From assembly GCA_022478985.1 (NCBI GenBank), contig JAKSZP010017492.1, forward strand, positions 17,600 to 81,599: a stretch of 64,000 nt of DNA. The letters run 5' to 3'. How positions within the stretch are numbered: the first letter of the stretch is position 1; each line of letters begins with the position of its first letter. The position numbers were made by a program, and so were the translations under genes. Under the pieces are notes generated by a model. That model saw nothing but the letters and a program-made list of their open reading frames with translations. It ran no database searches and was not told where the DNA came from. Shown piece by piece: positions 43,656 to 55,095 of this stretch. The DNA is from Massospora cicadina (lineage: Eukaryota; Entomophthoromycota; Entomophthoromycetes; Entomophthorales; Entomophthoraceae).

Positions 43656-43964
43656 TTATAACTGGTCAGACAATTGATAAGAACCTACCTGGGAATTGAC
43701 TGACTCCATGATGTTTAGAGTGGGGATACCTTTAGAAGCCCCACCTCTAACCATACCACCTGGTGAGTAACTCAAATCAAGGTAGTCAGCAAGGTTTTGG
43801 CCAATAAAATTATTTGAGGCACCAGTATCCACCAAAATAGTTGTGCTGAACTTTCCATAAGAGGATGTAAGGGTAGCAGTCAACAAGAAGTGTCCAGAAT
43901 GGGATTTATTCAACGCAGAAAACGCCATCAACTCACCAGGAAATTCTTCCTCTGGCTTGAACAA
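43656..43964 (-). pseudogene. Retropepsin of C-in
   Basis: A 102-codon frame with TTILVDTGASNNFIGQNLADYL: catalytic triad at 43821-43829, intact. It goes on to MVRGGASKGIPTLNI (flap side) and ends before the LLFPIILG-like segment. Typical length for a gypsy protease is about 100-120 residues, so the core is complete. It is one part of the gag-pol polyprotein. Confidence 0.85.
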
Positions 43965-45434
43965 GCCATCAGGGTATGTTTTGGAATCATAGAAGGGGAA
44001 GGATAGTGGGCCACTCTTACTACTGAGGCCACATATCCTACCACACCTTCTGCAGGTGCATATACATCTTTATATTTGTGGCGAAGTTCCTTTTCCACTT
44101 CCTGAGAACCCCTAATCATGGTAGGGGTCAAACGAGGGTTCTCAGGAGTAATCTGATAAACTGAAATTGAGTCCTCATCTAGACCGTATGAGTAAATAAA
44201 TGGTTTGTTTTGGGATAAATCGCTCACGTTATAAAATGCATTTTTTGATTCAAATGAACCCCCTCTCGTTCCAAGGGTTTGGTGTACATCGTTGTCCAAG
44301 GACATCACCCCCAAGCCTGGAGCCGATGCCTCAGCATGCACCTCAGAAACATGTTGGGGAGAAAAATGATAACGGAATAATTTTTATTAAATTTGGGTTT
44401 GGACCCTTCGATGTTACCAATTTCTGCCAAGATGGGGAGGAAATCAGTGGGAAGCATCTCACAATTCAAGAAAATCTCACTAGTTGAGGAGGCGTTATTT
44501 ATAGGGACAACCATGGGTGACATCATCACGTCAGAATCATCTGAAACCTTTACTTCATTCTCGGGGCTAGACCCCTATACCATTCCAAATTTAGAAGAAG
44601 TAGAAGGATTTTAAGGATAAGATTCCCTCATTTCCAGAGGTGCACGCAACTTTTCGGCCTCTGTATTTATATGATTCGATCCAATGATGGCCAAATTACC
44701 TGGCCCCTTCCAGGTTGGGGCTGAGAAACTACCCCAAAGAGTTTTGACAAGATGATCAAATTTGGAAGGAGGCGACTGCCAAATTGGGGAGTTTCGCATT
44801 GATCTGTTCAAGGTCAAATGGAGAAATGACGATTTTAACCTCGTCAATTAATGGCAAAGCCTGGGCTTTTTTGCAGAATTCACTCAAGTATACTTTCATC
44901 AGACGACCCACTTGTCGCAGAGAAAAGAACTCAAAGAAGAGATGGAGGGATGCTTCATCAGGTCAATTCTGCTCCAAGACTTGTTCCAACCCCCTATTGC
45001 TCGCCACAAGAGCGGCTTTGTACGGAGTACCACAAAAACCCAGTCACCCGCCTCAGGAGACAACTGGGACAACAGATCCACTCCTCGCAAAAGCAGACGT
45101 GAACTAGAAGAATTGTTTCTTCCTAACGAGGGTTTTGGCTCAAGGGAAGATAAGGCCTGATGAATTTCTGAATAAATCTCTGGAGAAAGGCGGGGAATTA
45201 TGACATTAGGACTGCGAAAAGTCTGAGACCACCAGGTACAAGCAGGAAGGGTGGGCACTTCCCAATTGGTGGTTGCAAGAATAACGCCAAGATGCACCAA
45301 ACAAAACCAAATGAGAAAACTGTGGTGAGCACCATCGTGGCAGTGACAAATGGCCAGTGCACCCAATTTACTGATAAAGAAAGTCCCACATGGATAATTC
45401 TTATGCACGTATAATAAAAAGGTTGGTCAACTAA
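43928..45434 (-). pseudogene. 5' internal (gag-position) region of C-in
   Basis: Two open stretches, 44899-45408 (169 codons) and 43928-44341 (137 codons), lie where gag should be. The first has a hydrophobic Phe/Trp/Cys-rich start (possible membrane-like segment around residues 20-45) then SPNVIIPRLSPEIYSEIHQAL and Ser/Arg-rich sequence. The second has PFIYSYGLDEDSISVYQITPENP. Neither shows a capsid motif or zinc knuckle that I recognise. C-out has the same layout at 35949-36700, so it is a family feature. It begins TTAGTTGACCAACC after the LTR. Confidence 0.6.
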
Positions 45435-46324
45435 TGTCAAGAGAGTGTCTGTAAATCTCTCGTTCCCAGCAAGGTGATGTGGGATGCAAACCCACATTGC
45501 TAGGGAACTATCCATTAGAATAATGGGAAGGAAGGCACCTCAAATGGTGCCTGTGCCAAAAGCACTCAGGCAAGGGTGTAAAGCGCAACATAAAGTACCA
45601 GTTAAGACAGGAATATCACGGCTTGAGTGGACCAAAGGTAAGTCCATAATAAAATGTAACTTGGTGTCAGGGGTCTTGGGTGCCTTAATCTGGAGGGGAC
45701 CTGGGTGGCCCAAGGGAGCACCTGGGATTTTGGTAAATTGTGATAGAAAGTAGTGGCCCACATAGTTGGAGACCTTTTCGAAGAGGTCTGCCACCAAGTT
45801 AGCCCAAGGAACCATAAGTAAAAACATAAAAAAACGGGTATTTTAATTTAAGAAAGTCGACCAACAAGGAATGTTGGTTGCAAAACTTATTTAAATTGTG
45901 CCAGGGAAATTTGGGTTCTGCGGAAATGCACCAAAGCCTTGACACTCAAATAAACAGATGCTTCCATCCATTTTAGTAAAATACACCAAAGGTGCCTTCA
46001 CTCGAGTAATCAATTGAAGCCATATTTTACCTGAGCTTAAAATTTCATAGCTAGAGCGGGACTTGAACCCTTGCTCTCCAGCCAAGTGAAGTGAACAATC
46101 TTTGTTTTTAACATAAATTGTTCGTTTTAGTGCCTGGGCCGCGATCAGAGGCTGGGCGTTTTGCACCCCATTAGTATCAACCTGGGCATGTTTGGCTTGC
46201 ACCCAGCGTTGATCTAAGGTGTGTTTCAGGTCAGGTAGAGCCTGAAGCTTCACCCTCTGGGCCTCCTGTCACCCAGCCTTGTCTTTAGCATCTGTTCCTA
46301 CTATAAAGTCATCCCACCATGACA
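45435..46324 (-). repeat. 5' LTR of C-in
   Basis: 890 bp; same ends as 39507-40399. Differences in the first 150 bases are about nine substitutions and one 3-bp gap by eye. The hairpin at 45859-45879 has one changed base. Frames at 45484-45827 and 45891-46253 are LTR sequence. Confidence 0.92.
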
Positions 46325-46329
46325 TTAAC

Positions 46330-47015
46330 CCCGCCTTTAACATGGAGCCCAGCTGTGGGTCAAAGGTTGAAGCAGTGGTGGACTTTGCCAAGACCATCAA
46401 GAAGGTCCATCAGGGGGTTTCCACAAGCTTAGAGGCAGCTATGCAGGTATATGAGGAGAACGCTTATGGGAAGTGCAAAGTGAGTCCCGCATACAAGGAA
46501 GGGGATCTTGTGATGCTTGATGCTCGTAATATCCCAATCAAGCAGCCATTTAAGAAGCTGGGACCAAAGAGGATTGGCCCTACCGCGTTGTTAGAAAGGT
46601 GGGCAATGCCTCATACAAGCTAGATCTCCCCCTCATTCCATATCTTTTCTGTGTTTCATGAGAGCAAACTGACGTTGTTCAAGGGCCCCCCACCAGAGAC
46701 TCCTGAGACCTATCTCGTGGATGGGTCGCCAGAGTGGGAGGTGTAAGAAATAGTTGCCTCACGCCGCGTCAAAAGAAAACTTGAATACCTGGTTTCCTGG
46801 AAGGGCTTTGATGTGGCTGAAAACAGTTAAGTCCCATCGCGTAACTGTGTGCATGCCCAAGATCTAATAGATGCCTTCCACCAGCAGTTTCCCCAGTCTT
46901 CCGGATCCCAACCCCTACTGACCGTTGCTGCCATGAAGTTGGCCCCCGTCCATAAGAACTTTTCCCTGGCGCAAGCCCCTGGAGGGGGTTAAGCCCCATT
47001 GGGAGGAGATGGTAA
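46330..47015 (+). pseudogene. Integrase end and chromodomain of C-out (after C-in)
   Basis: NPAFNMEPSCGSKVEAVVDFAKTIKKVHQG resumes the integrase exactly where 39506 stopped, then YKEGDLVMLDARNIPIKQPFKKLGPKRIGP (GPF/Y-type domain; clean frame 46279-46623). The chromodomain follows at 46720-46880 as EWEV.EIVASRRVKRKLEYLVSWKGFDVAENS with two nonsense codons. GGGGGTTAAGCCCCATTGGGAGGAGATGGTAA includes the polypurine tract before 47016 (key part GGGAGGAGATGGTAA). Confidence 0.88.
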
Positions 47016-47870
47016 TGTCATGTGAACATGACATAATAGTGTGGACAACCCCAAAGACAAGGCTGGGCGCCTGGAGGCCCAGAAGGTGAAGTTGCAGGCC
47101 CTTCCTGACATGAGGAACACCCTGGACCAACGCTGGGTATGGGAAAAATATGCCCAGGTTGGGACCAGTGGTGCATAAATGCCCAGCCCCTGACAGCAGC
47201 TCAAGTATTAAAACGAACTATCTACCATATTAAGGCGGATGGTTTGGTTTGCTTAGTTTTGGAATAAGGGTTCAATTCCTGTTCTGCCTATGAAATAACT
47301 CGCTCAGGTCAAATCCAACTTCAGTCAATAACTTGAGTGAAGTCAGTTTCAGTCTATTTTCCTAACTCAGATGGCAGTATCACCCTATTGGTGAGCCACT
47401 GCTTGGGCCCAATGTGGCATAACCCCAATTTCCCCTTCCAAGCTTAAATACATTTTCCCTGACCAACATTCCTTGTTGGTCGACTTCTCAAATAAACCTA
47501 TTCCTCATTTTAAGTCATTTTTTACTTTATGATATTCTGAACGCTCCTGTGCGTGAGCCTCTTTGAGGAGGTTCCACGTTCCATTACACTTGCCATTGCA
47601 AGTACCATTAAGCTCTCCCCTCGTACACCGTTTGTCTGCCCAGGATCCCTCCAACCTTGGCCACCTAACCCCATCCAATATGTGCACCGCGTCTCCCTTC
47701 TATGGGGTTTTGACATAAAATTCGCAATATTATGCCTCAGCGGTTATTGCTCCAGCACCCTCTGCTGGGCTCTAATCCCTCTGGCTTTAATGGCTAATTT
47801 CCTAACATTGGGTCTGTGCACCGAGCACTGCCACGCTGGGAACTGGAGAGTTATAAATGCTCTCCTTACA
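47016..47870 (+). repeat. 3' LTR of C-out
   Basis: Matches 35087-35944; hairpin at 47461-47481. It ends TCTCCTTACA and is followed by GTCTGCTGGGG of A2. Confidence 0.9.
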
Positions 47871-49051
47871 GTCTGCTGGGGTGACCAACACTGATGGCCC
47901 TTGGCCTAAATCTAGATTAAGCTGCTGGGCCAACTCCAGACTCATGAGGTTACCCACTGCTCTCATATCAAACAAAGCCTCAAAGGACACCTGGTTTGCC
48001 CTGATGCTATTTTTATTAGTAATAAAAAGTAGCATAATTCTGTTTATCTGTAATGCGGTCAACTTTGTTGACAACAATGAGAATGCAACTAAACCAGTGG
48101 TAATAAAAGGTTGCTTATAGGAGCATAATTGGTGTGAACAAGGGGTTGGATCACTTTCTCCTCAGACTGGTCTTCCATCAACTTAAATGCAGTTGAGCTG
48201 GAGCAGCTCATTAAGGCGCAGCGGTGGCATTGGGCCCTGGAACTAGTATGTATTCTAATTTGATGTCATGATTAGAAACTGAGGCCAAGTCAGCAGATAT
48301 AATCATGAAGTTCCCATTTTGAGAGTGGGAATTGTGGCAGAGAGCTGCATTAATAAAAGCCGCTTACTTGCAAATCTAGTCCACTGTATCCACAGAAGCG
48401 GATCAAATAAAATGAAGATTGGAGGCCAAATCCAATGCGGCTCAGAAAATTGCTTGAAGTACATCCCAGGGAGATCAAGAACTGGTGCTTGCTCACAGAA
48501 GGCTGCAACAAAAGAAACCATTCTAGGGGCTTCAGCTTTCATAGAGTAATTGGAACATTCGTTCATAACGTGGCAAAGGAGATTTCAACGCTTCTGACAC
48601 TACTGTAATAACTGAGGTGAGGTCGCCTGCCCAAGTGGCAGAACGCAAAAGACCTCACACCTACTGGCGAACTTCACCTTCTACTGCATCCAGAAGGGCT
48701 ACTCTCTGCTGAGCATTTGTCAGTGAAGAGGCACTGCTTAGTGCAATTGCATACTGCATACTGCATCTGTACCTCATTGAGGGCGTCAAGGACCTGATTT
48801 ACAACTTCGCAGGAGGAACCCCAAATCCACTACTTTAGGGTGGGCCAAAAGGAGATTAGAGGGCAATGGGACAATACAGTCAAGGAGGAATTCCTTTCCA
48901 AGCCATATGGGAGTTGCTCACAAAATAAATGATTAATTAAACAAACAACTGAAGGCAGACTAAAGACTGCACGTTTATCTGGTAGATGGTGACCACTGCT
49001 GCGCCCATCTTGAGGAGAAATAAATCGCTGGAAACAATGGAAAGTCAATTA
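47871..49051 (-). pseudogene. Protease start and 5' internal region of A2
   Basis: The frame 47802-48077 (minus) gives IRANQVSFEALFDMRAVGNLMSLELAQQLNL, aligned with the A protease and keeping the catalytic Asp (D-M-R for D-T-G); its last residues come from the C-out LTR. Between it and the LTR (48078-49051) are decayed frames; 48830-49048 begins MTFHCFQRFISPQDG and resembles the start of A's internal region. A middle part around 48600-48800 has a Gln/Asn-containing segment (LDALNEVQMQYAV). No gag domain recognised. Confidence 0.65.
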
Positions 49052-50464
49052 TGTCAGGAATTGGCAGAAAAAGTTTAGACTGGCCTGACAGTCAGGATGC
49101 AAGAACACCCAAAAGGCGATCCAGAATACCAGAGGCACTGCCGCTCAGATAACGTTTAAATGGTCTGGGAGATAAGTAACCAAAGAGCGCTGATGGGCCC
49201 CAAATATTAAAGAATCCCGGCAAGAAACCAGACTGTAACTGTTCAAGGGCCTATGGGCCTGGGCGTAGGAAATTGCGGGACCAGATTGGGTTTGGGTTTA
49301 CCCATGGGGGATCTGGGTATGGCAACATTGACAAGGATGTGTATTCTCGCCTGAAATACAATAAACCTTGTGCATAAAATGTGAGATCTGTGCGGTGGAT
49401 GGCTTCAGCAAATGGTGAAAATTCCCAGAAGTTTTTAACACGATTGGCCTAGTTGATTGTGACAAGTAACAGGGTCACCAACATGAGCGTAATGGCCTAG
49501 TTGGTGCACGCCCTGTATTTCCACATTAGAGGTGCTTCAAGTTCAGGCAAAGAATTATTTTTTATAATTTAAATAGGTTTGGAGCGTAAATAAATATTAT
49601 TGAATTTTAAAATAAAAACAATTGACCTCCAATTTTCTTAGTGCGGTACAACTGTTTAAATAGCCAATCAATTGGGGAATAACTTAGAATGAATGGGATT
49701 AGGACCCTCAAGATATAATTTGACCTAGAGAACTATGGACGGGGGGAAACTTATTTATTGATAACTGACTTCAAAAGTGTCAGCAGCGGGCTGAGTCATA
49801 ATTGGTTAACCCACATAATCCCAAATTGTGAATTTGTCGTGATTCCAATAACATGAGTGTTGGCACCTTGCCTGATGGGCAACGGGAGACTCCCAAGGCC
49901 ACCCCACATAGAGTCGGTCACAAGAGGTTGAGAACAGGTTTGGGGCGCCCAACCCGCCTGCACCTGTTTGCTCTGATATCTGTTTGGCAAGGCGAGATTT
50001 TCTGGACAGAGATTTTGGTGCTGCAAAGCTGGATTCAGTGTAAATGGCTATTATTGCCAATAACCTGATGCCATCAGTGAGGTTTTCCAAAGGCTTGGTA
50101 CTAGACACCTTATTCGCCAAGGGTACATAAACTTCAGGCTTTGTTGCCAATGGTTTGGTGCTGTCAGCCATTGATGTCAAAGGCTCGTAGATGTCAGCCA
50201 CATTTGTCCCCTTCACACCATGCAGATACCAATTCTCCTATAACTTGACACAAATTCCCTTAATTTGCCATATCAATTCAAAAAATGTTAATACCAGGAT
50301 AGATGGCAGAATCCTTATAGGGTAAGCCGTGACCCACCACTCATTCACCAAATGTGCGTGGTACCCTGGGAGATGAGAGGGCAGCTGGCCTTCTCAAACT
50401 TCTTTTGGATGTGAAAATGAATGCCACCCAGTCCAAGCAGAAGGGACGCTCCACCAGACTTACA
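49052..50464 (-). repeat. 5' LTR of A2
   Basis: Read on the minus strand it starts TGTAAGTCTGGTGGAGCG and ends TTCCTGACA, followed by TAATTGACTTTCC as in element A. 1413 bp. The frames at 49796-50216 lie inside it. Confidence 0.87.
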
Positions 50465-50569
50465 TACTACAGTCCATCTTCATCCTGAGTCTGCTCAGCT
50501 ATTTTCTTCATCTGCTGTTGGACTACTGGAAAATCTCACTTATATTCCTCAGGCTTTGCAATAAGTCAT

Positions 50570-50910
50570 GTATTCATTCCTCTTAAAAAGCATACAGCGT
50601 CCTTATAGGTAGCTGGGATATCTGTTGGAGTTTTGTTGAACCATAACAGTGGAGTGGATAATTAAAAATAGTGACTCTGAAGTTAAAGTTCTCAGTGGGC
50701 CAACCATCCATCCGGATCTTTTATCTGTTGAAGCCACCATAGGGGGCATGGTCCACACTATGGTGAAGTGTTTCCTATATAGGAAAGTACAAAAATGTCT
50801 AATGGTCAATAGGACAGTCAGACACTCGCTTTCAGTTACACTTTAGTTTCTGACCGCCTAAGTTAAAACCTTACTGAATTATGCTATAGGGTAATCAAAT
50901 TAAATTACAT
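50570..50910 (-). pseudogene. RNase H of E2
   Basis: The frame 50603-50809 reads RHFCTFLYRKHFTIVWT (expected IVTDH; the Asp-His is lost), then DKRSGWMVGPLRTLTSESL and IHSTVMVQQNSNRYPSYL, matching the RNase H end and the HRPGVxHQNADxLSRL tether. An upstream piece near 50850-50900 resembles the KRECLxV region. Confidence 0.62.
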
Positions 50911-51249
50911 CAAGTTGGGCCAGAATGGCCCCTACAGCCATTTCACACAGCATTAGTAAAAATGATGAAAGGGTCAATTTTGGAATGTACCAGTATAAGA
51001 GCAGTGTCAAGAGCCAACCTTATAACATCAAAGGCCTGCTGTAGGGGGTTTCCCAATTGGAATGTGACTTTTTATATTGCAGATAGGTTAATGGTTTGGC
51101 AAGTTCAGTGAAATGAGAAATACATTGTTTTTAATTACTGACCATTTTGAAGAAGACCTGAATATTGCGTGGTATGCTCAATTAAGTCATTTTGATAGAA
51201 ATAACTTTGTCAGGTAGTATCGAGATTCCTTAATGGATAAACTTAGCCT

Positions 51250-52030
51250 GAGGAATTTCTTTTAGTTTGGAAAAATGGCATTAGGTGGTCATCAACATCA
51301 GTGAAGCAGAGTAAAGACGTTTAAAACTTCCTTCATATGGGTTAGATATAGAAAAAAATTGAAGGAAAATACAATCACATCATCTAAATAAACCAATATA
51401 CATGACAACTTCAAATCTCCCAATAGGCAGTCCATCGCACTTTGAAGCGTGGCTGGGGCGTTGCATAGTTCTTGAGGCATGCAAATGGCATAAATAACCC
51501 TTTACTCAATATAAGGTCACATTTCTCCTTATCATCTGGCGCAAACACAATCTGACAATACCCAATGGTGTGATTTATTGCTTATAAAAACTGAGATCCA
51601 GATAAGAGACGTAATGAATCATTGATTCAGGGTAGCAGGTAACTGTCCTTTCAAGTGATGGTATATAACCGGCAGTAATCATTTACCACCTGATGCCATC
51701 ATTTTTATAACAAGCAGCAACGGTGAGTCCCAGGTATTTTGCTATTGTTTTAGAAATCTGGCATCTGGGAGTTGCTTTAATTCTTTCATAACTTGGGCTT
51801 CCTCAACCTTAGATTTCTGCTAGGTTCAATCACGGATTGGAGGGGTTTCTCCTGTAAGCATCCTGTGCTGCACCCCCTTCATCATTCCAAAATCATCTGG
51901 GTCTGTAGAAAAAATTCAGCGTACTCTGATTAAAGCATCCACTTGTTGCTGTTGCTAGAGGAGAGTGTTTCACCTATCTCTACTTTGACATAAGCAATTG
52001 GAGTATTTTTATCAATTCCTAAGTCATGTA
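51250..52030 (-). pseudogene. Reverse transcriptase of E2
   Basis: The frame 51298-51480 has MPQELCNAPATLQSAMDCLLGDLKLSCILVYLDDVIVFS, with YLDD intact. Upstream, broken frames give traces of the fingers (about 51700-52000) and of INHTIGYCQIVFAPDDKEKC near 51530-51580. The copy is otherwise full of stops. Confidence 0.72.
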
Positions 52031-52179
52031 AAGTCCCACACCAACGGACGGACTCAACTTGATTGGAAAGTAAAGTTCAAATATATGCAACAGGTCATTT
52101 ATAAGTTAAGTGCATAGGTTGGTCATTAAAGTTGGCCGTCTAAATAGTTAATGGTCCCTGATAAGCCAGATCAGAGCCC

Positions 52180-52400
52180 CAGGGCAGGTGAAGGGTTCTC
52201 ATATGGCAATATTAGGATCCCCACGAATCTATAACAAATGGTATGGCAGAATGGTAATTTGGAGCCCAGTGTCCACAAGAATTCGAGATTTTGGAGGTAT
52301 GCTTATGTAATTAATTGTAAATACAAGCATCTCTTCCTTGGCCTTGGCACTGGAAGGTAGCGATTTAGAATTCAGCCCAAAATATTAATTGTCTAGCTTT
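52180..52400 (-). pseudogene. Retropepsin of E2
   Basis: SRILVDTGLQITILPY is readable on the minus strand, catalytic triad at 52265-52273, intact. Flanking sequence is decayed but in the right place between gag and RT. Confidence 0.6.
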
Positions 52401-52869
52401 TTAATGAGGTTTGGGTGTTCCAGTAAACAACTACTAGGCTTTCTCCTTCCCTTCTCCTTAGAGATATCCTCTACAACTAGGGGGATAAATACCCAAAATA
52501 AAAAATATAAGTCCTTATGTCTTATTTGGGTATTAAATTCAACCAGAAATTTTGTGCCTATGAGAAGGTATAACCATCATTCTCTAGAACAACTGCTGGG
52601 GCTGTCATTACCAGAGACTTAGACCTGAAGTGGTAGGGATGAGTAGGCTTCCAGAGAGTGAGTCTAATGATGTTCCAAATCCCATAATCTAAAGGTGGTT
52701 TTGATATGGGCCGACCTTTATCCTTTTCATTAATCAGGAGGAAATGAAGCTGACTGGAGGTCTGGTATTAATTATGGACGATATATCACTTTATGGGTGA
52801 CTACTTCTACTCAAGTGACTTCAACACCAAGTTGGGGATTGAGTAAATTGAATTTACTGGTTTGATAGG

Positions 52870-54700
52870 TCTAGAAAGGACAGATTAAGAAGAAGTTGAA
52901 CCTTTATTTGAAATCAGCGAGTCTGGAATATCCAATTCATCAGGTTTGGATAGATAGTAGCATTCAGCGCGCGTGGGTGTCAATAGTTGAGAGTGAGGAG
53001 TGGCATCATAAGCAGAGGATGCCTCGCGCTCCAAGATGAATCTGATTTCCCCTTCATTGGCATTATTCATCTAACATGAGTCAATTTGATGGCCAGAAAT
53101 TTCATAATAAGAGCAAGGATTGTGACAGGGTTTAGATCTCTGAAATTATGCGACTGCATGGCTGTGAGTTAATTCTTCTTAGTAGATGGTTGAAAAATTC
53201 GGCTCAGGCAAATCCATTATAGATTCTTTAATATTGTGGATATACTTATGTACCCTCTTGGCATTCTGTATATAGAGCACAAGATTGGTACTGTGATGAG
53301 ATGCTGATAGTATGGCTGCAATGGCATTATCTAAGTTAACTTAATCTCAGGATGCAAGAGCCTGAGCTTCATGATAAACTGCTCAGAAAATCTGATGTTG
53401 ATCTCCCCACATCTTGGGAGGATTGGCATGAAAGCCTGTTTGCGATTATAAAGGGAGACGTTACTTCCAAATTATTTAATAAGTGCATTATTTTTTAGCC
53501 GCCCAAGTGGTACACAACTTAAAGTATGGCATCATGAATTCCCAAACTTTGCCATTCAGACAAGGTTGAATGTGTTGACATTTATGACAGCTGGCTTGTT
53601 CCATTGCACCTTCATAAACAAAGAGATGGCACTGAATGGTATTGGTTCCAGGAACATAATTATCTTTAATGTTGGGTTTAGTTACTAACAGGTTGGGACA
53701 GTACATAAGTATCCAGAGAAGGTAGTCACTAAGATTCAGTAGTTCTGTGGTACCTATATCATTATGAGAATAAACTTGGTAGATTAGAAGCGTAATTTAT
53801 CCATTCTGTCCTAGAGAGCAGTGTAACAGTCACTGACATGCTTAAGTGGAGCCTTGGTATCTTAAGTCAATGGAGCTTTTTGATCTCATTGGATTAAGAG
53901 CTAATTGAGCAGAGATAAAATCCTTTTATCTTCATTGCAGAAGCTTGGAATTCATTTTCTTGAGTTAACAGTTAAGTTATACATAAGATTCAATCAGGTT
54001 TGCATTGGTTGCAGTCAATTTTAATATACTTGCTGTACAAGGAGATAAAGGATGGATTCACATCAAGATGATACACTTCGATAGTCATCTCTGCTCCTTG
54101 GACCATCATTTGAAGCTGTCACTCAAGAGCCTTATACTGTTCTTTGTGTTTTTCATCAAGAGAAGGTCCAACAGGCGAAGAGGATCCAGGAGGACCACGG
54201 GGACCCTCAGTATCAGGGGCTCCTTGTTATTCTTCCTTCCTACTAGGTCAACTTTTGCTGGGAGGACTTTTTTGAATAATAACTACCTAGTTGGTGGCAT
54301 ACCAGTTCGTTTGCTCAACTTCTGAATCCTAGAAGCTAAGGTGGCGATTTTAAATTCAGTTGTTTGGCAATTCTTGGAGATTCAGTCAACGATATTAAAC
54401 AAAGCGCGTTCTACTTGTTGGTTCATGTTGGAGCTGCATGGATCATTCACTGGCAAAGTTCACCTTGCAGGTTTTGTACTTTAGTTTCAATCTAGCCATT
54501 TGATGGTGAATTTCGTTGATCTCCTGGACTTTGTCCATAATGGCCTTGCTTTGACTGGACCAAGATCAGACGCGGCTTCATACAGTTCAAGGAGGTGGGT
54601 GTGAATTAGATGAGACAGTCCGAGCTGCTGTTGGATCTCCAAGGGGGTATAGCCCAAGTAAGTGCATTTGATGGTGTAAAGCGGGGTAAACAACTAACTG
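52870..54700 (-). pseudogene. Gag of E2 with collagen-like stretch and zinc knuckle
   Basis: Pieces in order on the minus strand: 54487-54693 (YTPLEIQQQLGLSHLIHTHLLELYEAASDLG), a possible coiled coil (DKVQEINEIHHQMARLKLK), a Gly-X-Y stretch GAPDTEGPRGPPGS at 54182-54223, the capsid segment HLFVYEGAMEQAS with PCLNGKVWEFMMPYFKLC (53488-53706), and a knuckle CSYYEISGHQIDSC near 53075-53120 (second Cys is Tyr). The 61-codon frame 52885-53070 follows. The capsid matches D, G and H. Many stops. Confidence 0.65.
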
Positions 54701-55080
54701 AAAGTAAATTTCCGTATAGCTAATCCTAATTAATTGCCTGAAGTTCAGGTGAGGAGTATAAATGTTTCATGTTGTTAGAAATCTTTGTGGAGCGGCTATG
54801 GCTGGGCCTCCTAATAGGGGTGATTTTTCCAGTTAGTAAAACTATGACAATGTTGCTGACATTATCAGTCTGGATATAATAAAGGGATAATCCAGGGCTG
54901 AAATAGTAATGTTCATGGTCACATTAAATTAAATTTATGAGTGTGAGGTAGAGGCGTATCATGGCTGCTGTTAATGACTCATCTTGTCAAACTCATGTTC
55001 TCCTCAATATTGATAGGGCTTTCATCATCTGATTAAATTATATGGAAGGTACGATTCACCAAGTAGCCTCAGAAGGACCT

Positions 55081-55094
55081 GGTAGGGAGCACCA
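55081..55094 (-). other. Primer-binding site of E2
   Basis: On the minus strand TGGTGCTCCCTACC follows the LTR end CCTGAAAC. Nearly identical to the D site at 22250. Confidence 0.62.
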
Positions 55095-55095
55095 G

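Larger units (their letters stand above)
39507..46324 (-). mobile_element. Ty3/gypsy chromovirus C-in, nested in C-out
   Basis: A 6818-bp element with LTRs at 39507-40399 and 45435-46324 on the minus strand. Perfect TSD TTAAC at 39502-39506 and 46325-46329. Its 3' polypurine tract (AAGAAGGAGGAGAGTAA) adjoins the left LTR. It belongs to the same family as its host C-out but lies in the opposite direction. The LTRs differ by only a few changes per 100 bases by eye, so this is the youngest large insertion here. A few stops, frameshifts and a changed RT motif suggest it is nonetheless inactive. Confidence 0.94.
35087..47870 (+). mobile_element. Ty3/gypsy chromovirus C-out
   Basis: LTRs at 35087-35944 and 47016-47870 start TGTCATGTGAACATGACA and end CTCTCCTTACA. 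Internal genes run plus-strand (protease, RT, RNase H, integrase) to 39506, then C-in interrupts, and the integrase end plus chromodomain resume at 46330. Without C-in it is about 6 kb. The flanks share GTC; a 5-bp TSD GTCTG is possible if one TG was lost at the left edge. Inactivated by stops and frameshifts. Confidence 0.9.
34993..50464 (-). mobile_element. Ty3/gypsy chromovirus A2 (partial), host of C-out
   Basis: The reverse complement of 47871-50464 is the 5' LTR, leader and protease start of a family-A element. Its continuation is found on the other side of C-out at 34993-35086, where the reverse complement follows A from 11939 to 12030 (TTCCCAGCC.TC, AAAGTATG, GTTC(A/G)CCA). Everything downstream of the protease is missing, cut by the 3' LTR of D. 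C-out therefore inserted into its protease. Confidence 0.78.

Noticed and set aside
53488..53706. Cys-rich minus-strand ORF as a possible zinc-finger regulator
   Set aside because: HLFVYEGAMEQAS aligns with the capsid segment of D, G and H, so it is gag; the Cys pattern fits no zinc-finger class.
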